From assembly GCF_029211185.1 (NCBI RefSeq), contig NZ_JARGDO010000006.1, positions 1 through 64,000 of the forward strand: a DNA stretch of 64,000 bases. The letters are read 5' to 3'. The stretch's first letter is position 1. Every line of letters begins with the position of its first letter. The position numbers were made by a program, and so were the translations under genes. Of the stretch, positions 46,655-54,947 are shown piece after piece. Below the pieces are notes generated by a model that saw only the letters and a program-made list of their open reading frames with translations, did no database searches and had not been told where the DNA came from. The stretch comes from Tessaracoccus caeni. Lineage in GTDB: Bacteria > Actinomycetota > Actinomycetes > Propionibacteriales > Propionibacteriaceae.

Positions 46655-46750
46655 CCGAGTTTCCCTGGAGTTTTTACATACCCTTCACTGTGAAGGGTAT
46701 GTAAAAACTCCAGGGAAACTCCGATCCTGGCGCGACAGCCTCACACGGGG
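46655..46750. repeat. Palindromic element P, copy 3 (65-bp perfect palindrome)
   Basis: Two exact 32-bp arms (46657-46688 and 46690-46721) around one base. The inner part reads TACCCTTCACTGTGAAGGGT. The right flank CCGATCCTGGCGCGACAGC resembles that of copy 1. It lies between the AlbA_2 gene and a broken PIN toxin copy. Confidence 0.92.
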
Positions 46751-46756
46751 ATAGCG

Positions 46757-46851
46757 AGCAACGTGACTCCAGAGCCACGCTCTTGGCGACGGAGGATCTC
46801 AAAGACGGTCAGCGTTTCGGCTCGGTCACCGTCTGGAACCCCTTCGCCTGA
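46757..46851 (+). pseudogene. 3' remnant of a second copy of the VapC toxin gene
   Basis: Encodes LLATEDLKDGQRFGSVTVWN followed by PFA and stop, against LLATEDLQDGQRFG... in the intact toxin at 43968. The match begins right after the palindrome-P flank, so a cassette P-vapBC appears to have been copied and then internally deleted. Nothing upstream of the last 30 codons remains. Confidence 0.85.
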
Positions 46852-46861
46852 CCCGCAACCA

Positions 46862-47002
<141 letters not shown>

Positions 47003-47030
47003 ACAACCACCCAACCCCTCGCGGTACAGC

Positions 47031-47891
47031 TCAGGCGAGCGCAGCCAGCGCCTCGAAGGAGGCCTTGGCGTTGGCGACGGGGCCACCGTCGGCCGGAGGC
47101 TCCTCGTCGAGCATGATGTCCTGCTCGAGCACCCAGTAGCCGTCGAAGCCGGCGTCGTTCAGCAGCTTCACCAGGGCGGCGAAGTCGATGTCGCCCTGGC
47201 CGATGGGGGTGAACATTCCACCCTTGATGCCCTCGCTCCAGGTGAGCTCGCCCGGCAGCAGCTTGTCGGTCATGGCCTTGTCCACGTCCTTGGCGTGCAC
47301 GATGTCGACGCGGTCGGCATACTTCTCGACCAGCGCGACGACGTCGGCCCCACCGGCCGTCAGGTGGCCAGTATCCAGGCACAGGCCGACGGTGGAGTTG
47401 TCGAGAACGCGCTCCACCTCGTCGACGTTCTGCACCATGGTGCCCCAGTGGGGATGGATGCAGGCGGTCACGCCCTTGGTCGCGCACACCTCGCGGATCC
47501 GCGACAGGTTGGTGAACAGCGTCGCCCAGCCCTGCTCGTCCAGCTCGGGGCGATCATCGTAGCCGTCGCGACCGGAGTCGGCGGCCAGCACGAGGAACTC
47601 GCCGCCGGCTACCTCGAAAGCCTTCAGCTCCTGCTCAACCTGCGGGATCGGGTCGAAGCCGGGGTCGTGCATCACGGCGAGGAAGAAAGCGCCGACAGGC
47701 TTGAGCCCGAACTGGCCCACCACCTCAGCACGCGCCTCGGCCTCGATCGGCAGCCAGCCCTGCGGGCCGAACTCGGTGGCCGTCAGGCCGATCTCCTTCA
47801 TCTCGGTGAGCACCCGCTCGGGGCTCATCTGGTAGCCCCATCCGGGGACCTCGCACACGCCCCAGCTGATGGGAGCTCCGGCAATCTTCAT
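47031..47891 (-). CDS. iolE: Inosose dehydratase
   Basis: A 286-residue IolE that dehydrates 2-keto-myo-inositol (scyllo-inosose) to 3D-trihydroxycyclohexane-1,2-dione. The N-terminus IAGAPISWGVCEVPGWGYQM is diagnostic, followed by ATEFGPQGWLP, CIHPHWGTMV, CLDTGHLTAGG, IVHAKDVD and VLEQDIMLDEEP with the His/Asp/Glu metal ligands. It is the last gene of the iolC-aldolase-iolB-iolD-iolE run on the minus strand. Its stop lies 29 bp from the poly-G/C tract. Confidence 0.93.
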   Translation of the reverse strand: MKIAGAPISWGVCEVPGWGYQMSPERVLTEMKEIGLTATEFGPQGWLPIEAEARAEVVGQFGLKPVGAFFLAVMHDPGFDPIPQVEQELKAFEVAGGEFLVLAADSGRDGYDDRPELDEQGWATLFTNLSRIREVCATKGVTACIHPHWGTMVQNVDEVERVLDNSTVGLCLDTGHLTAGGADVVALVEKYADRVDIVHAKDVDKAMTDKLLPGELTWSEGIKGGMFTPIGQGDIDFAALVKLLNDAGFDGYWVLEQDIMLDEEPPADGGPVANAKASFEALAALA

Positions 47892-47981
47892 GGGTTCTTC
47901 CTTTTGTTTGTTTATCTACTGGGCGCGCAGATCGTCGCGATGGCAGGTAGCCCGACCACCACGACGATCTGTTTCACGGGA

Positions 47982-49865
47982 TCAGTTGAGGTAGTGGCGC
48001 TGCGGCTTCCGCATGCCGACGTACCACTCGCGCGCGGTCTTCGTGGACTCGATCCGGGAGACCTCCGAGATCGGCACGTCCCACCAGCTGGAGCCGGGGG
48101 GGTTGGGGCCGTACAGGTTGGTCTCGATGTGGATCATGACGGCCACATCCGCTGCGACGGCCTCGGCGTAGGCGGCCTTGAATTCGTCGATGGTCTTCAC
48201 GCGCAGCACCTTGAGACCCCACGACTCGGCGTTGGCCGCGATGTCGACGGGCAGCAGCTCGCCGTCGGCGTTGTGCGGCACGCCCTTGCGATAGCGGGTG
48301 CCGAAGCGCTGCGAGCCGTGCGACTCCGACAGCGCGCCGATCGACGCGAAGCCGTAGTTCTGCAGCAGCACGAAGATGACCTTGATGCCCTCCTGGACGA
48401 TCGTGGCCAGCTCCATCGGCAGCATCTGGTAGGTGCCGTCGCCGACGATCGAGACCACCTCGGAATCCGGCAGCGCGAGCTTGACGCCGAGCGCGGCCGG
48501 GATCTCGTAGCCCATCGTCGAGAAGGCGTACTCGACGTGGTACTGCACCGGGGTCTTCGCCTGCCACAGGCACTGCAGGTCGCCGGGCATCGAGCCGGCG
48601 GCGTTGATCACCACGTCGTTGTCGTTCAGCATCTCGTTCAGCGCGCCGAACACCTCGGTCTGAGCAGGCAGCTCGTTCCGGGTGTTGTAGCACTGATCGG
48701 TGGCGGCGGCCCACTCCTCGCGGAGCTGGGCGATCTGCTCCGAGTACGTCGAAGGCACGCGGTAGTCGGCCAGCGCCGCGGTCAGCGCGACCAGCGCCTC
48801 GCGGGCGTCGGCCACCACCATCTCGGCAGCGTGCTTGGCCGCGTCGAAGGCGCCGACGTTGATGTTCACGAACCGCACCTCCGGGTTCTTGAACTGGGTG
48901 TGCGACGCGGTGGTGAAGTCGGAGTAGCGGGTGCCGATGCCGATCACGACATCGGCCGCCTCAGCCAGCACGTTGGCCGACTTGGCACCCGTCGAGCCCA
49001 CGCCGCCCACGGCGCACGGGTGATCGAAGTTGATCGCGCCCTTGCCGGCCTGGGTGTCGGAGACCGGGATGCCAGTGGCCGACGCGAAGGCGCGCAGTTC
49101 CTCGGACGCCAGCGAGTAGATGGTGCCGCCGCCGGAGACGATCAGCGGGCGCTCAGCGCCACGGATGATCTCGGCCGCGCGCTCGATCGCGATGGGCTCG
49201 GGGGCGGGACGACGGATGCGCCAGGTGCGCGGCTTGAAGAACTCCACCGGGAAGTCGTAGGCCTCGGCCTGCACGTCCTGCGGCAGCGCGACGGTGACCG
49301 CACCGGTATCCACCGGGTCGGTGAGCACCCGCATGGCCGCCATCAGCGAAGGAATCAGCTGCTCGGGGCGCTCCACGCGGTCGAAGAACTTCGAGATGGG
49401 GCGGAAGCAGTCGGTGGCGGAGACGGCCAGCGACGACGGATCCTCCACCTGCTGCAGCACCGGATCGGGGTAGCGGGTGGCGAACTGATCCGACGGGAAC
49501 AGCAGCACGGGCAGCCGGTTGGTGGTGGCCAGCGCGGCGCCGGTCACCATGTTCAGCGAGCCGGGGCCGATCGAGGCGGTGCACATATAGGTCTGCTGGC
49601 GGTTGGTGGCCTTCGCGAAGGCCGCCGCCGCGTTCACCATGCCCTGCTCGTTGCGGGGCATGATGTAGGGCATCTCGCCGCCGTCGGCCTCCGGGTCGAG
49701 CTCGTTCTGCAGCAGCGCCTGGCCGATGCCCGCGACGTTGCCGTGCCCGAAGATGCCGAAGGCGCCGGCGATCAGGCGCTTGGTCTCGCCGTCGGCCTCG
49801 ACGAACTGGTTGACGAGGAAGCGGATGGTCGCCTGACCGACGGTGAGGCGTACGGTTTCCGTCAT
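47982..49865 (-). CDS. iolD: 3D-(3,5/4)-trihydroxycyclohexane-1,2-dione acylhydrolase (ring opening)
   Basis: A 627-residue ThDP-dependent enzyme that opens the cyclohexanedione ring to 5-deoxy-glucuronate. IolD features are FGIFGHGNVAGIGQALLQ, the Glu of PRNEQGMVNAAAAFAKAT, TASIGPGSLNMVTGAALAT and the ThDP/Mg motif VSIVGDGTYQMLPMELAT. It ends KPQRHYLN, as usual. ATG 49865 is chosen because AGGAG lies 5 nt upstream; a GTG two codons earlier is possible. It follows iolB by 15 bp. Confidence 0.96.
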   Translation of the reverse strand: MTETVRLTVGQATIRFLVNQFVEADGETKRLIAGAFGIFGHGNVAGIGQALLQNELDPEADGGEMPYIMPRNEQGMVNAAAAFAKATNRQQTYMCTASIGPGSLNMVTGAALATTNRLPVLLFPSDQFATRYPDPVLQQVEDPSSLAVSATDCFRPISKFFDRVERPEQLIPSLMAAMRVLTDPVDTGAVTVALPQDVQAEAYDFPVEFFKPRTWRIRRPAPEPIAIERAAEIIRGAERPLIVSGGGTIYSLASEELRAFASATGIPVSDTQAGKGAINFDHPCAVGGVGSTGAKSANVLAEAADVVIGIGTRYSDFTTASHTQFKNPEVRFVNINVGAFDAAKHAAEMVVADAREALVALTAALADYRVPSTYSEQIAQLREEWAAATDQCYNTRNELPAQTEVFGALNEMLNDNDVVINAAGSMPGDLQCLWQAKTPVQYHVEYAFSTMGYEIPAALGVKLALPDSEVVSIVGDGTYQMLPMELATIVQEGIKVIFVLLQNYGFASIGALSESHGSQRFGTRYRKGVPHNADGELLPVDIAANAESWGLKVLRVKTIDEFKAAYAEAVAADVAVMIHIETNLYGPNPPGSSWWDVPISEVSRIESTKTAREWYVGMRKPQRHYLN

Positions 49866-49880
49866 TTTCACTCCTGTGTG

Positions 49881-50765
49881 TTACGCGGGGTTAAGGGGGG
49901 TCATGGGCAGGCGGGGGTCGACCTCTTGGGTTTCCCAGGTCTCCCGCAGCCAGGTGTAATCGGGGTCATCGGTCATGAGCCAGGTGGCGTCCTCTGCCGG
50001 GCCGGCCATCACATTCAGATAGTAGAGGTCGTATCCGGGGGCGGCGATGGAGGGGCCGTGATAGCCGTAGGGCATGATCACGACGTCGCGCGAATGCACC
50101 TCGGCGCACACGTCGATGGGCTTCCCGGGGGAGGGGTAGATGCGCTGGATCGCCATGCCGGTGGTGCCGTTAGCGGCGGGGCGCACCTCGTAGTAGTAGA
50201 TCTCCTCGAGCACCCGCTCGACGTCGTTGTGCTCGTCGTGCTTGTGCGGCGGATAGCTCGACCAGTTGCCACCAGGGGTGAGCACCTCGCAGGCCAGCAG
50301 GTGGGAGGTCTCGACGGTGTTGCCGAGCGCGTAGTTGTTCACCTGGCGCGAGCAGTTGCCGGCGCCGCGCAGGGTGGTCACCACCTCGGCGGCCGGGCAG
50401 TAGCGCACCGGCAGATCGGTGGTGGCCTTGGCGCCCGGGAACGCGAAGCGCCCGCCATGATGGCTGCGGATGGTGAAGGTCTTGCCCCGCGGAACGTAGA
50501 GGTAGTCGGTGATCGCCGTCCACACCTCCTTGCGGCCCGAGATGCGGTAGGTCTCGCCGTCGAGTTCGACGACGCAGCCACCGGACAGCGGCAGCACCAG
50601 GAGCTCGGCGTCGCCGGTGGAGATCTCCTGCGAACCGTCGGCGGGCAGGGCCAGCACCTTGATGGAGCTGAACTCCCAGCCGGCGAGCTCCGGGGTGACA
50701 TCGGTCTCGTACTGGCCATGGGCGGTCGATCCCGCCCTGATCACATAGCTGTCGTTGTCGCTCAT
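49881..50765 (-). CDS. iolB: 5-deoxy-glucuronate isomerase
   Basis: A 294-residue bicupin that converts 5-deoxy-glucuronate to 2-deoxy-5-keto-gluconate. The C-terminal cupin shows PPHKHDEHND, then EEIYYYEV, the usual His/Glu metal site, and MPYGYHGPSIAAPGYDLYYLNVMAGP near the end. Its start overlaps the stop of the aldolase gene by 4 nt, so it is translationally coupled in the iolC-aldolase-iolB-iolD-iolE operon. Confidence 0.96.
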   Translation of the reverse strand: MSDNDSYVIRAGSTAHGQYETDVTPELAGWEFSSIKVLALPADGSQEISTGDAELLVLPLSGGCVVELDGETYRISGRKEVWTAITDYLYVPRGKTFTIRSHHGGRFAFPGAKATTDLPVRYCPAAEVVTTLRGAGNCSRQVNNYALGNTVETSHLLACEVLTPGGNWSSYPPHKHDEHNDVERVLEEIYYYEVRPAANGTTGMAIQRIYPSPGKPIDVCAEVHSRDVVIMPYGYHGPSIAAPGYDLYYLNVMAGPAEDATWLMTDDPDYTWLRETWETQEVDPRLPMTPLNPA

Positions 50766-51628
50766 CTAACCTCCACGAGTCGGTCCACGGCGGCGGCAAC
50801 ATCGCCGTCGTGGGGATAAAGAAGGGAACGGCCGACGACCATTCCCATCACGTTGGGCAGCCGCAGTGCATCCGCCCATTGCCTCAGCTGCGCGTCCTGA
50901 TCGTCCTGCACATCGCCGCCGAGGAGCAAGCACGGCAGGGTGGTCGACGCCGCGACGCGCGCCATGTCCGCCACGCACGGCACCTTCAACCAGGTGCGGG
51001 CCGAGGTGGGGCCCAGCGCCGACGCAATACCGAAGGCGAGGATGGCGTTGTCGGGGTCGAGCAGATTGACCCGCTTCCCCTCGCGCGAGGTGGACATGAA
51101 CGGCTCGAGCAAAGCGACCCGTTCGGAGCGGGCGAGCTGCCCCACCGTCGTCGCCGCGCTCTCCAGCATCGTGGGGGTCGCGGGATCATCGAGATCGATG
51201 CGCAACAGCACCTTGCCGCCATCCAGGCCCGATGCGACGATGCCCGCCGCGTCGTAGGCCGTGGTGCGGTCGTCGATGGCGAACGACGCACCCTCGAGGC
51301 CCGCGCGGTTCACGGAACCGAAGACCAGCTTGCCGTCGAGCGCGCCGAGCAGGGCGAGATCCTCGACCAGGTCGGCGGTGCCGAGGAATCCATGGACGCC
51401 GGGTCGGCTCAGCGCGATCACGCAGCGGCGCAGCAGATCTTCCCGCGACGCCATCGCCTGCGGCGCCCCGCTGACCCCCACCACGCCGCGCGCGGGGTGG
51501 TCGGCGGCGATCATGATCAGCCGCTCACCGGGGGGAGGAATGGAACCGGGCGCGCGATCGGCCAGAGCTCGGGTGATGCGGCCCGGGTCGTGAAAGCGGA
51601 TGCGGGCGAGTTCCCCCACGTCGATCAT
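50762..51628 (-). CDS. Cgl0158-family (beta/alpha)8-barrel aldolase, probable IolJ function
   Basis: A 288-residue DeoC/LacD-like barrel of the Cgl0158 family found in actinobacterial iol clusters. Seen here: RLIMIAADHPARGVVG (typical opening), HGFLGTADLVEDLALL, KVLLRIDLDD, WLKVPCVADMARVAA with the likely Schiff-base Lys, and LLLGGDVQDDQDA. In context it should cleave 2-deoxy-5-keto-gluconate 6-phosphate to dihydroxyacetone phosphate and malonate semialdehyde, the job of IolJ in Bacillus. ATGA overlaps link it to iolC upstream and iolB downstream. Confidence 0.85.
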   Translation of the reverse strand: MIDVGELARIRFHDPGRITRALADRAPGSIPPPGERLIMIAADHPARGVVGVSGAPQAMASREDLLRRCVIALSRPGVHGFLGTADLVEDLALLGALDGKLVFGSVNRAGLEGASFAIDDRTTAYDAAGIVASGLDGGKVLLRIDLDDPATPTMLESAATTVGQLARSERVALLEPFMSTSREGKRVNLLDPDNAILAFGIASALGPTSARTWLKVPCVADMARVAASTTLPCLLLGGDVQDDQDAQLRQWADALRLPNVMGMVVGRSLLYPHDGDVAAAVDRLVEVR

Positions 51629-52602
51629 TGCTCCACCTCCCACGAACTCTCATGCCATCCATGAGCGGAGAGCAGCTCTTCCACCTCGCGCTCGAAGGGC
51701 ATGGCCGTCGAACACTCCAGCCGGGAGGCGACGATGGCCCCAGCGGCCGAGGCGAACGCCACGATCCGCTCCAGGCTCCAGCCGCTCAGCAAGCCGTGGC
51801 ACACCGCGCCGCCGAACGCATCGCCCGCGCCCAGCCCATTGATCACTTCGACCGGGAAGGACGGGACGAACGCACGCTCCGTGCGGGACTTCGCCAGCGT
51901 GCCCGTCATGCCCTGCTTCACGAAGGCGAACTCGACCCCGCGTTCGAGGAGCGCATCGGCGGCGCGCTCCGGGTCGGTCTCCCCGACGGCGATCCGGCAC
52001 TCCTCACGGTTGCCGATGGCCACGTCGACCTTGCCCAGCACATCCGCCGCGGCCTGCGACGCCGTCTGCTCATCGGGCCAGAACCGGGGACGGTAGTCGA
52101 GATCGACGACGGTGAGCCCGTCTCGATGACGCTGCAACGCCGCCCAGTGGGTGGAACGCGACGGCTCCACCGAGAACCCGCTCATGGTGAGCCAGAGGAT
52201 CCGGTAGTCCTCGAGGTCGGCGGGCAGGTGTTCGGGGTGCAGTTCGAGGTCGGGCGTGGACGGCTGGCGATAGAAATAGAGGGGGAAGTTGTCTGGCGGG
52301 AAGATCTCGCAGAAGGCCACCGGGGTGTTGAACTCCGGGTTGGTCACCACGTGGGCAGGATCGACGTTCAACCGCGAGAGCTCGTTGACGATGAAACGGC
52401 CGAACGGATCGTCGCCGACGCCGGTGACGACGGCGACGTTGCGACCGTATCGCGCGCACGCGACCGCCACATTCGTCGACGATCCACCCAGGAACTTGGC
52501 GAACGTGGACACTTCCTCCAACGGAAGTCCGACCTGCGTGGGATACAGATCAACCCCGCATCGGCCCACTGCCAGAACCTCTGGCATCCATGAGTCATCC
52601 AC
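51625..52602 (-). CDS. iolC: 5-dehydro-2-deoxygluconokinase
   Basis: A PfkB-family kinase of about 325 residues that phosphorylates 2-deoxy-5-keto-gluconate. IolC marks: AVGRCGVDLYPTQVGLPLEE, FLGGSSTNVAVACAR, VVDLDYRPRFW and the catalytic NGLGAGDAFGGA with its Asp base. A perfect AAGGAGGT (52617-52610) lies 7 nt before GTG 52602, which I take as the start; ATGs at 52620 and 52587 are alternatives. It is the first gene of the iolC-aldolase-iolB-iolD-iolE operon, divergent from the GntR regulator. Confidence 0.94.
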   Translation of the reverse strand: MDDSWMPEVLAVGRCGVDLYPTQVGLPLEEVSTFAKFLGGSSTNVAVACARYGRNVAVVTGVGDDPFGRFIVNELSRLNVDPAHVVTNPEFNTPVAFCEIFPPDNFPLYFYRQPSTPDLELHPEHLPADLEDYRILWLTMSGFSVEPSRSTHWAALQRHRDGLTVVDLDYRPRFWPDEQTASQAAADVLGKVDVAIGNREECRIAVGETDPERAADALLERGVEFAFVKQGMTGTLAKSRTERAFVPSFPVEVINGLGAGDAFGGAVCHGLLSGWSLERIVAFASAAGAIVASRLECSTAMPFEREVEELLSAHGWHESSWEVEQ

Positions 52603-52660
52603 CCTGACGACCTCCTTCATCTTTCCCAAGTCTGCACGAGAAGCCAGCCAAGGTCAATGT

Positions 52661-52675
52661 CATGTATGAACAAAT
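52661..52675 (-). promoter_or_regulatory. Candidate IolR box at the iolC promoter
   Basis: On the minus strand ATTTGTTCATACATG sits next to ACATTGAC, a possible -35 (TTGACC). TGTTCATACATGACA is a near-palindrome. The same arrangement, box then TTGAC, occurs at 53565 on the plus strand. Confidence 0.5.
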
Positions 52676-52764
52676 CAGTGCCGTCGTGACGCGGTATGAT
52701 CGGGCAACACGAAGAAGAGGTCGCCGCGACGCGACACCAAATGCCAGAGATGTCAGGGGTTGGT

Positions 52765-53508
52765 ATGGACGAGACATACATGCCAGAGATCGTCATGGAT
52801 CGCGAGTCCTCCACGCCTCTCTATGAGCAGATCGCACGCCCCATCGAGGCCGCCATCCTCTCCGGGGATCTGCCCGCCGGGGCGCTCATCGAGGACGAGG
52901 TGTCGATGGCCCAGAGGCTCGACGTCGCCCGCCCGACGGCGCGTCGTGCGCTGCAGGAACTCGCGAACAAGGGCCTGCTCACCCGTCGCCGCGGCGTCGG
53001 CACCCGGGTCACCCCACCGCACGTGCACCGCCCCATGAAGCTGTCCTCGCTCAACGAGGATCTCACCCTGGCCGGCTTCGCTCCCAGCACCAAGGTCTTG
53101 AGCTACCAGGTGCGCGAGGCCACCGCCGAAGAGGCCAGTCAGCTGGGCGTGAACGAAGGCGACGGCATCCTGGCCGTCAGCCGCTTGCGCTACGCCGACG
53201 ATCACCCCCTCGCGATCCTGACCAACCTGATCCCGCTCGACATCGCACCCACCTGGCAGGAGCTCGGCGACGGCGGCCTGTACCAGTGCCTGCACGACCG
53301 GGGCGTCGACATCGCCGCGGCCAGCCAGGAGATCGGCGCCCGAGGAGCCACGGCCGAAGAGGCCGAGACCCTGGGCGAACAGCCGGGCGCGCCGCTGCTG
53401 ACCATGCACCGCGTCGGCCGCACCGCCGAGGGCCGCGCCGTCGAGGTGGGCCACCACGTCTACCGCCCCAGCCTGTACTCCTTCCGGTTCTCGCTGTTCA
53501 CGTCCTGA
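52765..53508 (+). CDS. iolR: GntR/HutC family regulator, probable inositol regulator
   Basis: A 247-residue regulator. The GntR winged helix (about 12-80) reads YEQIARPIEAAILSGDLPAG, then AQRLDVARPTARRALQELAN and RRRGVGTRVTPP. A UTRA ligand domain (about 105-245) ends VEVGHHVYRPSLYSFRFSLF. It is divergent from iolC. In Corynebacterium the iol operon is controlled by a GntR-type IolR in the same position. AGGGG 5 nt before 52765 supports this start. The inducer would be an inositol intermediate. Confidence 0.85.
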   Translation: MDETYMPEIVMDRESSTPLYEQIARPIEAAILSGDLPAGALIEDEVSMAQRLDVARPTARRALQELANKGLLTRRRGVGTRVTPPHVHRPMKLSSLNEDLTLAGFAPSTKVLSYQVREATAEEASQLGVNEGDGILAVSRLRYADDHPLAILTNLIPLDIAPTWQELGDGGLYQCLHDRGVDIAAASQEIGARGATAEEAETLGEQPGAPLLTMHRVGRTAEGRAVEVGHHVYRPSLYSFRFSLFTS

Positions 53509-53564
53509 GACCCCTCCGCGCCCGCCGATCCGCACGGTGTGGCTGCGTGGAGCCCACTCGCCTC

Positions 53565-53611
53565 ATTTGTTCTAACATGCCTTGACACATGCGCTCACAT
53601 TGGGCTCTAAT
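53565..53611 (+). promoter_or_regulatory. IolR-box-like site and promoter of transaldolase gene
   Basis: ATTTGTTCTAACATG (53565-53579) abuts TTGACA (53582-53587), followed after 18 nt by TCTAAT (53606-53611). The box position relative to the -35 is the same as at iolC. Confidence 0.6.
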
Positions 53612-53668
53612 GGGAGGTACGACATGCGGCGATGCTGCCGCTTGATAACCAAACAGGAGCTCATGGAA

Positions 53669-54748
53669 ATGGCTGACATCACCTACACCCCCGGTCCACT
53701 GCTCGACGCGGCTCGCACCACTCCCACCGCGCTGTGGAACGATTCCTCGGATCTCGACGAACTGAAGCAGTCGATCTCCTTCGGTGGCGTCGGCGCCACC
53801 TGCAACCCGGTGATCGCCTACACCACCATCTCGAAGCATCTCGACATCTGGGCCCCCCGCATCAAGGCCATCGCCGACGCCAACCCCACGTGGGGCCTGG
53901 CCGACATCGGCTGGCAGGCCGTCAAGGACATGTCGGTGGAGGCCGCGGAGCTGCTGGAGCCCGCCTTCGAGGAGTACAAGGGCCGCAACGGCCGCCTTTC
54001 GGTGCAGACCGATCCCCGCTTCTTCCGCAACGCCAAGGCGCTCGCCGATCAGGCTGAGGAGTTCCACAACCTGGCCAAGAACATCGTGGTGAAGATCCCC
54101 GCCACCAAGACCGGCATCGAGGCCATCGAGGACGCCACCCGTCGCGGCGTATCCATCAACGTGACGGTCTCCTTCTCCGTACCGCAGGCCGTCGAGGCCG
54201 CCGAGGCGATCGAGCGCGGCCTGAAGGCCCGCGAGGCCGAGGGCCACGACGTCTCCGAGATGGGCCCCGTCGTCACCATCATGGGCGGCCGCCTCGACGA
54301 CTGGCTGAAGGGCGTCGTCGCGCGCGACAAGATCTTCCTCGATCCCTCCGCCCTCGAGTGGGCCGGCGTCGCCTGCCTGAAGAAGGCGCACCACATCTTC
54401 AAGGAGCGCGGCCTGCGCAGCCGCGTGCTGTCGGCGGCCTTCCGCAACGTGCTGCAGTGGTCCGAGCTGGTCGGCGGCGACCTGGTGGTCTCCCCGCCCT
54501 TCGCGTGGCAGAAGATCGTCCAGAACTCCGACTACAAGGTGGTTCCCAAGATCGACGAGCCCGTCTCCGAGTACTACATCGAGCAGCTGCGTCGCATCCC
54601 CGACTTCGTCCGCGCCTACGAGGTCGACGGCATGCCGATCGAGGAGTTCGAGAACTTCGGCCCCACCCGCAAGACCCTGCGCCAGTTCCTGCAGGCCGAC
54701 GCCGATCTCGATCAGCTGGTCGCCGACATCCTGGTCCCCGCTCCCTGA
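53669..54748 (+). CDS. Transaldolase family protein
   Basis: A 359-residue class I aldolase-fold protein longer than typical TalC/FSA. Seen here: TALWNDSSDLDELKQSISFG (the TalA-like N-D-S start), GVGATCNPVIAY, NIVVKIPATKTGIEAIEDA with the Schiff-base Lys, VSINVTVSFSVPQ and FLDPSALEWAG. The start at 53669 uses AGGAG 9 nt upstream; in-frame ATGs at 53663 and 53624 are alternatives. It lies between the regulator and iolG with an IolR-like box in front, so it probably has a pathway role, perhaps an aldolase or transaldolase on a deoxy-keto-acid product. The substrate is unknown. Confidence 0.85.
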   Translation: MADITYTPGPLLDAARTTPTALWNDSSDLDELKQSISFGGVGATCNPVIAYTTISKHLDIWAPRIKAIADANPTWGLADIGWQAVKDMSVEAAELLEPAFEEYKGRNGRLSVQTDPRFFRNAKALADQAEEFHNLAKNIVVKIPATKTGIEAIEDATRRGVSINVTVSFSVPQAVEAAEAIERGLKAREAEGHDVSEMGPVVTIMGGRLDDWLKGVVARDKIFLDPSALEWAGVACLKKAHHIFKERGLRSRVLSAAFRNVLQWSELVGGDLVVSPPFAWQKIVQNSDYKVVPKIDEPVSEYYIEQLRRIPDFVRAYEVDGMPIEEFENFGPTRKTLRQFLQADADLDQLVADILVPAP

Positions 54749-54750
54749 TC

Positions 54751-54894
54751 ACGCTCCTTGAGGTGCGAGCGCAGCGAGCCTCGAAGGGGCCAGCGTGACC
54801 TTAGAGGTTCTGCGGATAGGTGGCACCTCTTAGCGGGTACCCTGCAAAGGCGCCGGTCGCTTCGAGGCTCGTTCCTCGCACCTCAACGACCGTG
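54751..54894. repeat. Dispersed palindromic element (REP-like), copy 2
   Basis: The left arm CTTGAGGTGCGAGCGCAGCG...CCTCGAA (54756-54786) and right arm TTCGAGGCTCGTTCCTCGCA then CCTCAACGA (54861-54889) enclose about 75 bp that themselves contain AGAGGT/ACCTCT. It matches the element between gyrB and gyrA. It lies between the transaldolase gene and iolG. Confidence 0.78.
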
Positions 54895-54947
54895 ATGGGG
54901 GCCGAGGTCCACTCGGTCCCTTCCTTCAGCCCATAAGAAAGAGAACA

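Noticed and set aside
43630-46750. Insertion sequence bounded by the palindromes
   Set aside because: No transposase or fragment of one, and no target-site duplication that I can see around the copies.
47295-50819. Open frame of 1174 codons on the plus strand
   Set aside because: It is antisense to iolE, iolD and iolB, is full of His/Gly/Arg/Asp typical of the complement of high-GC genes, and has no domain. iolB, iolD and iolE on the other strand are unambiguous.
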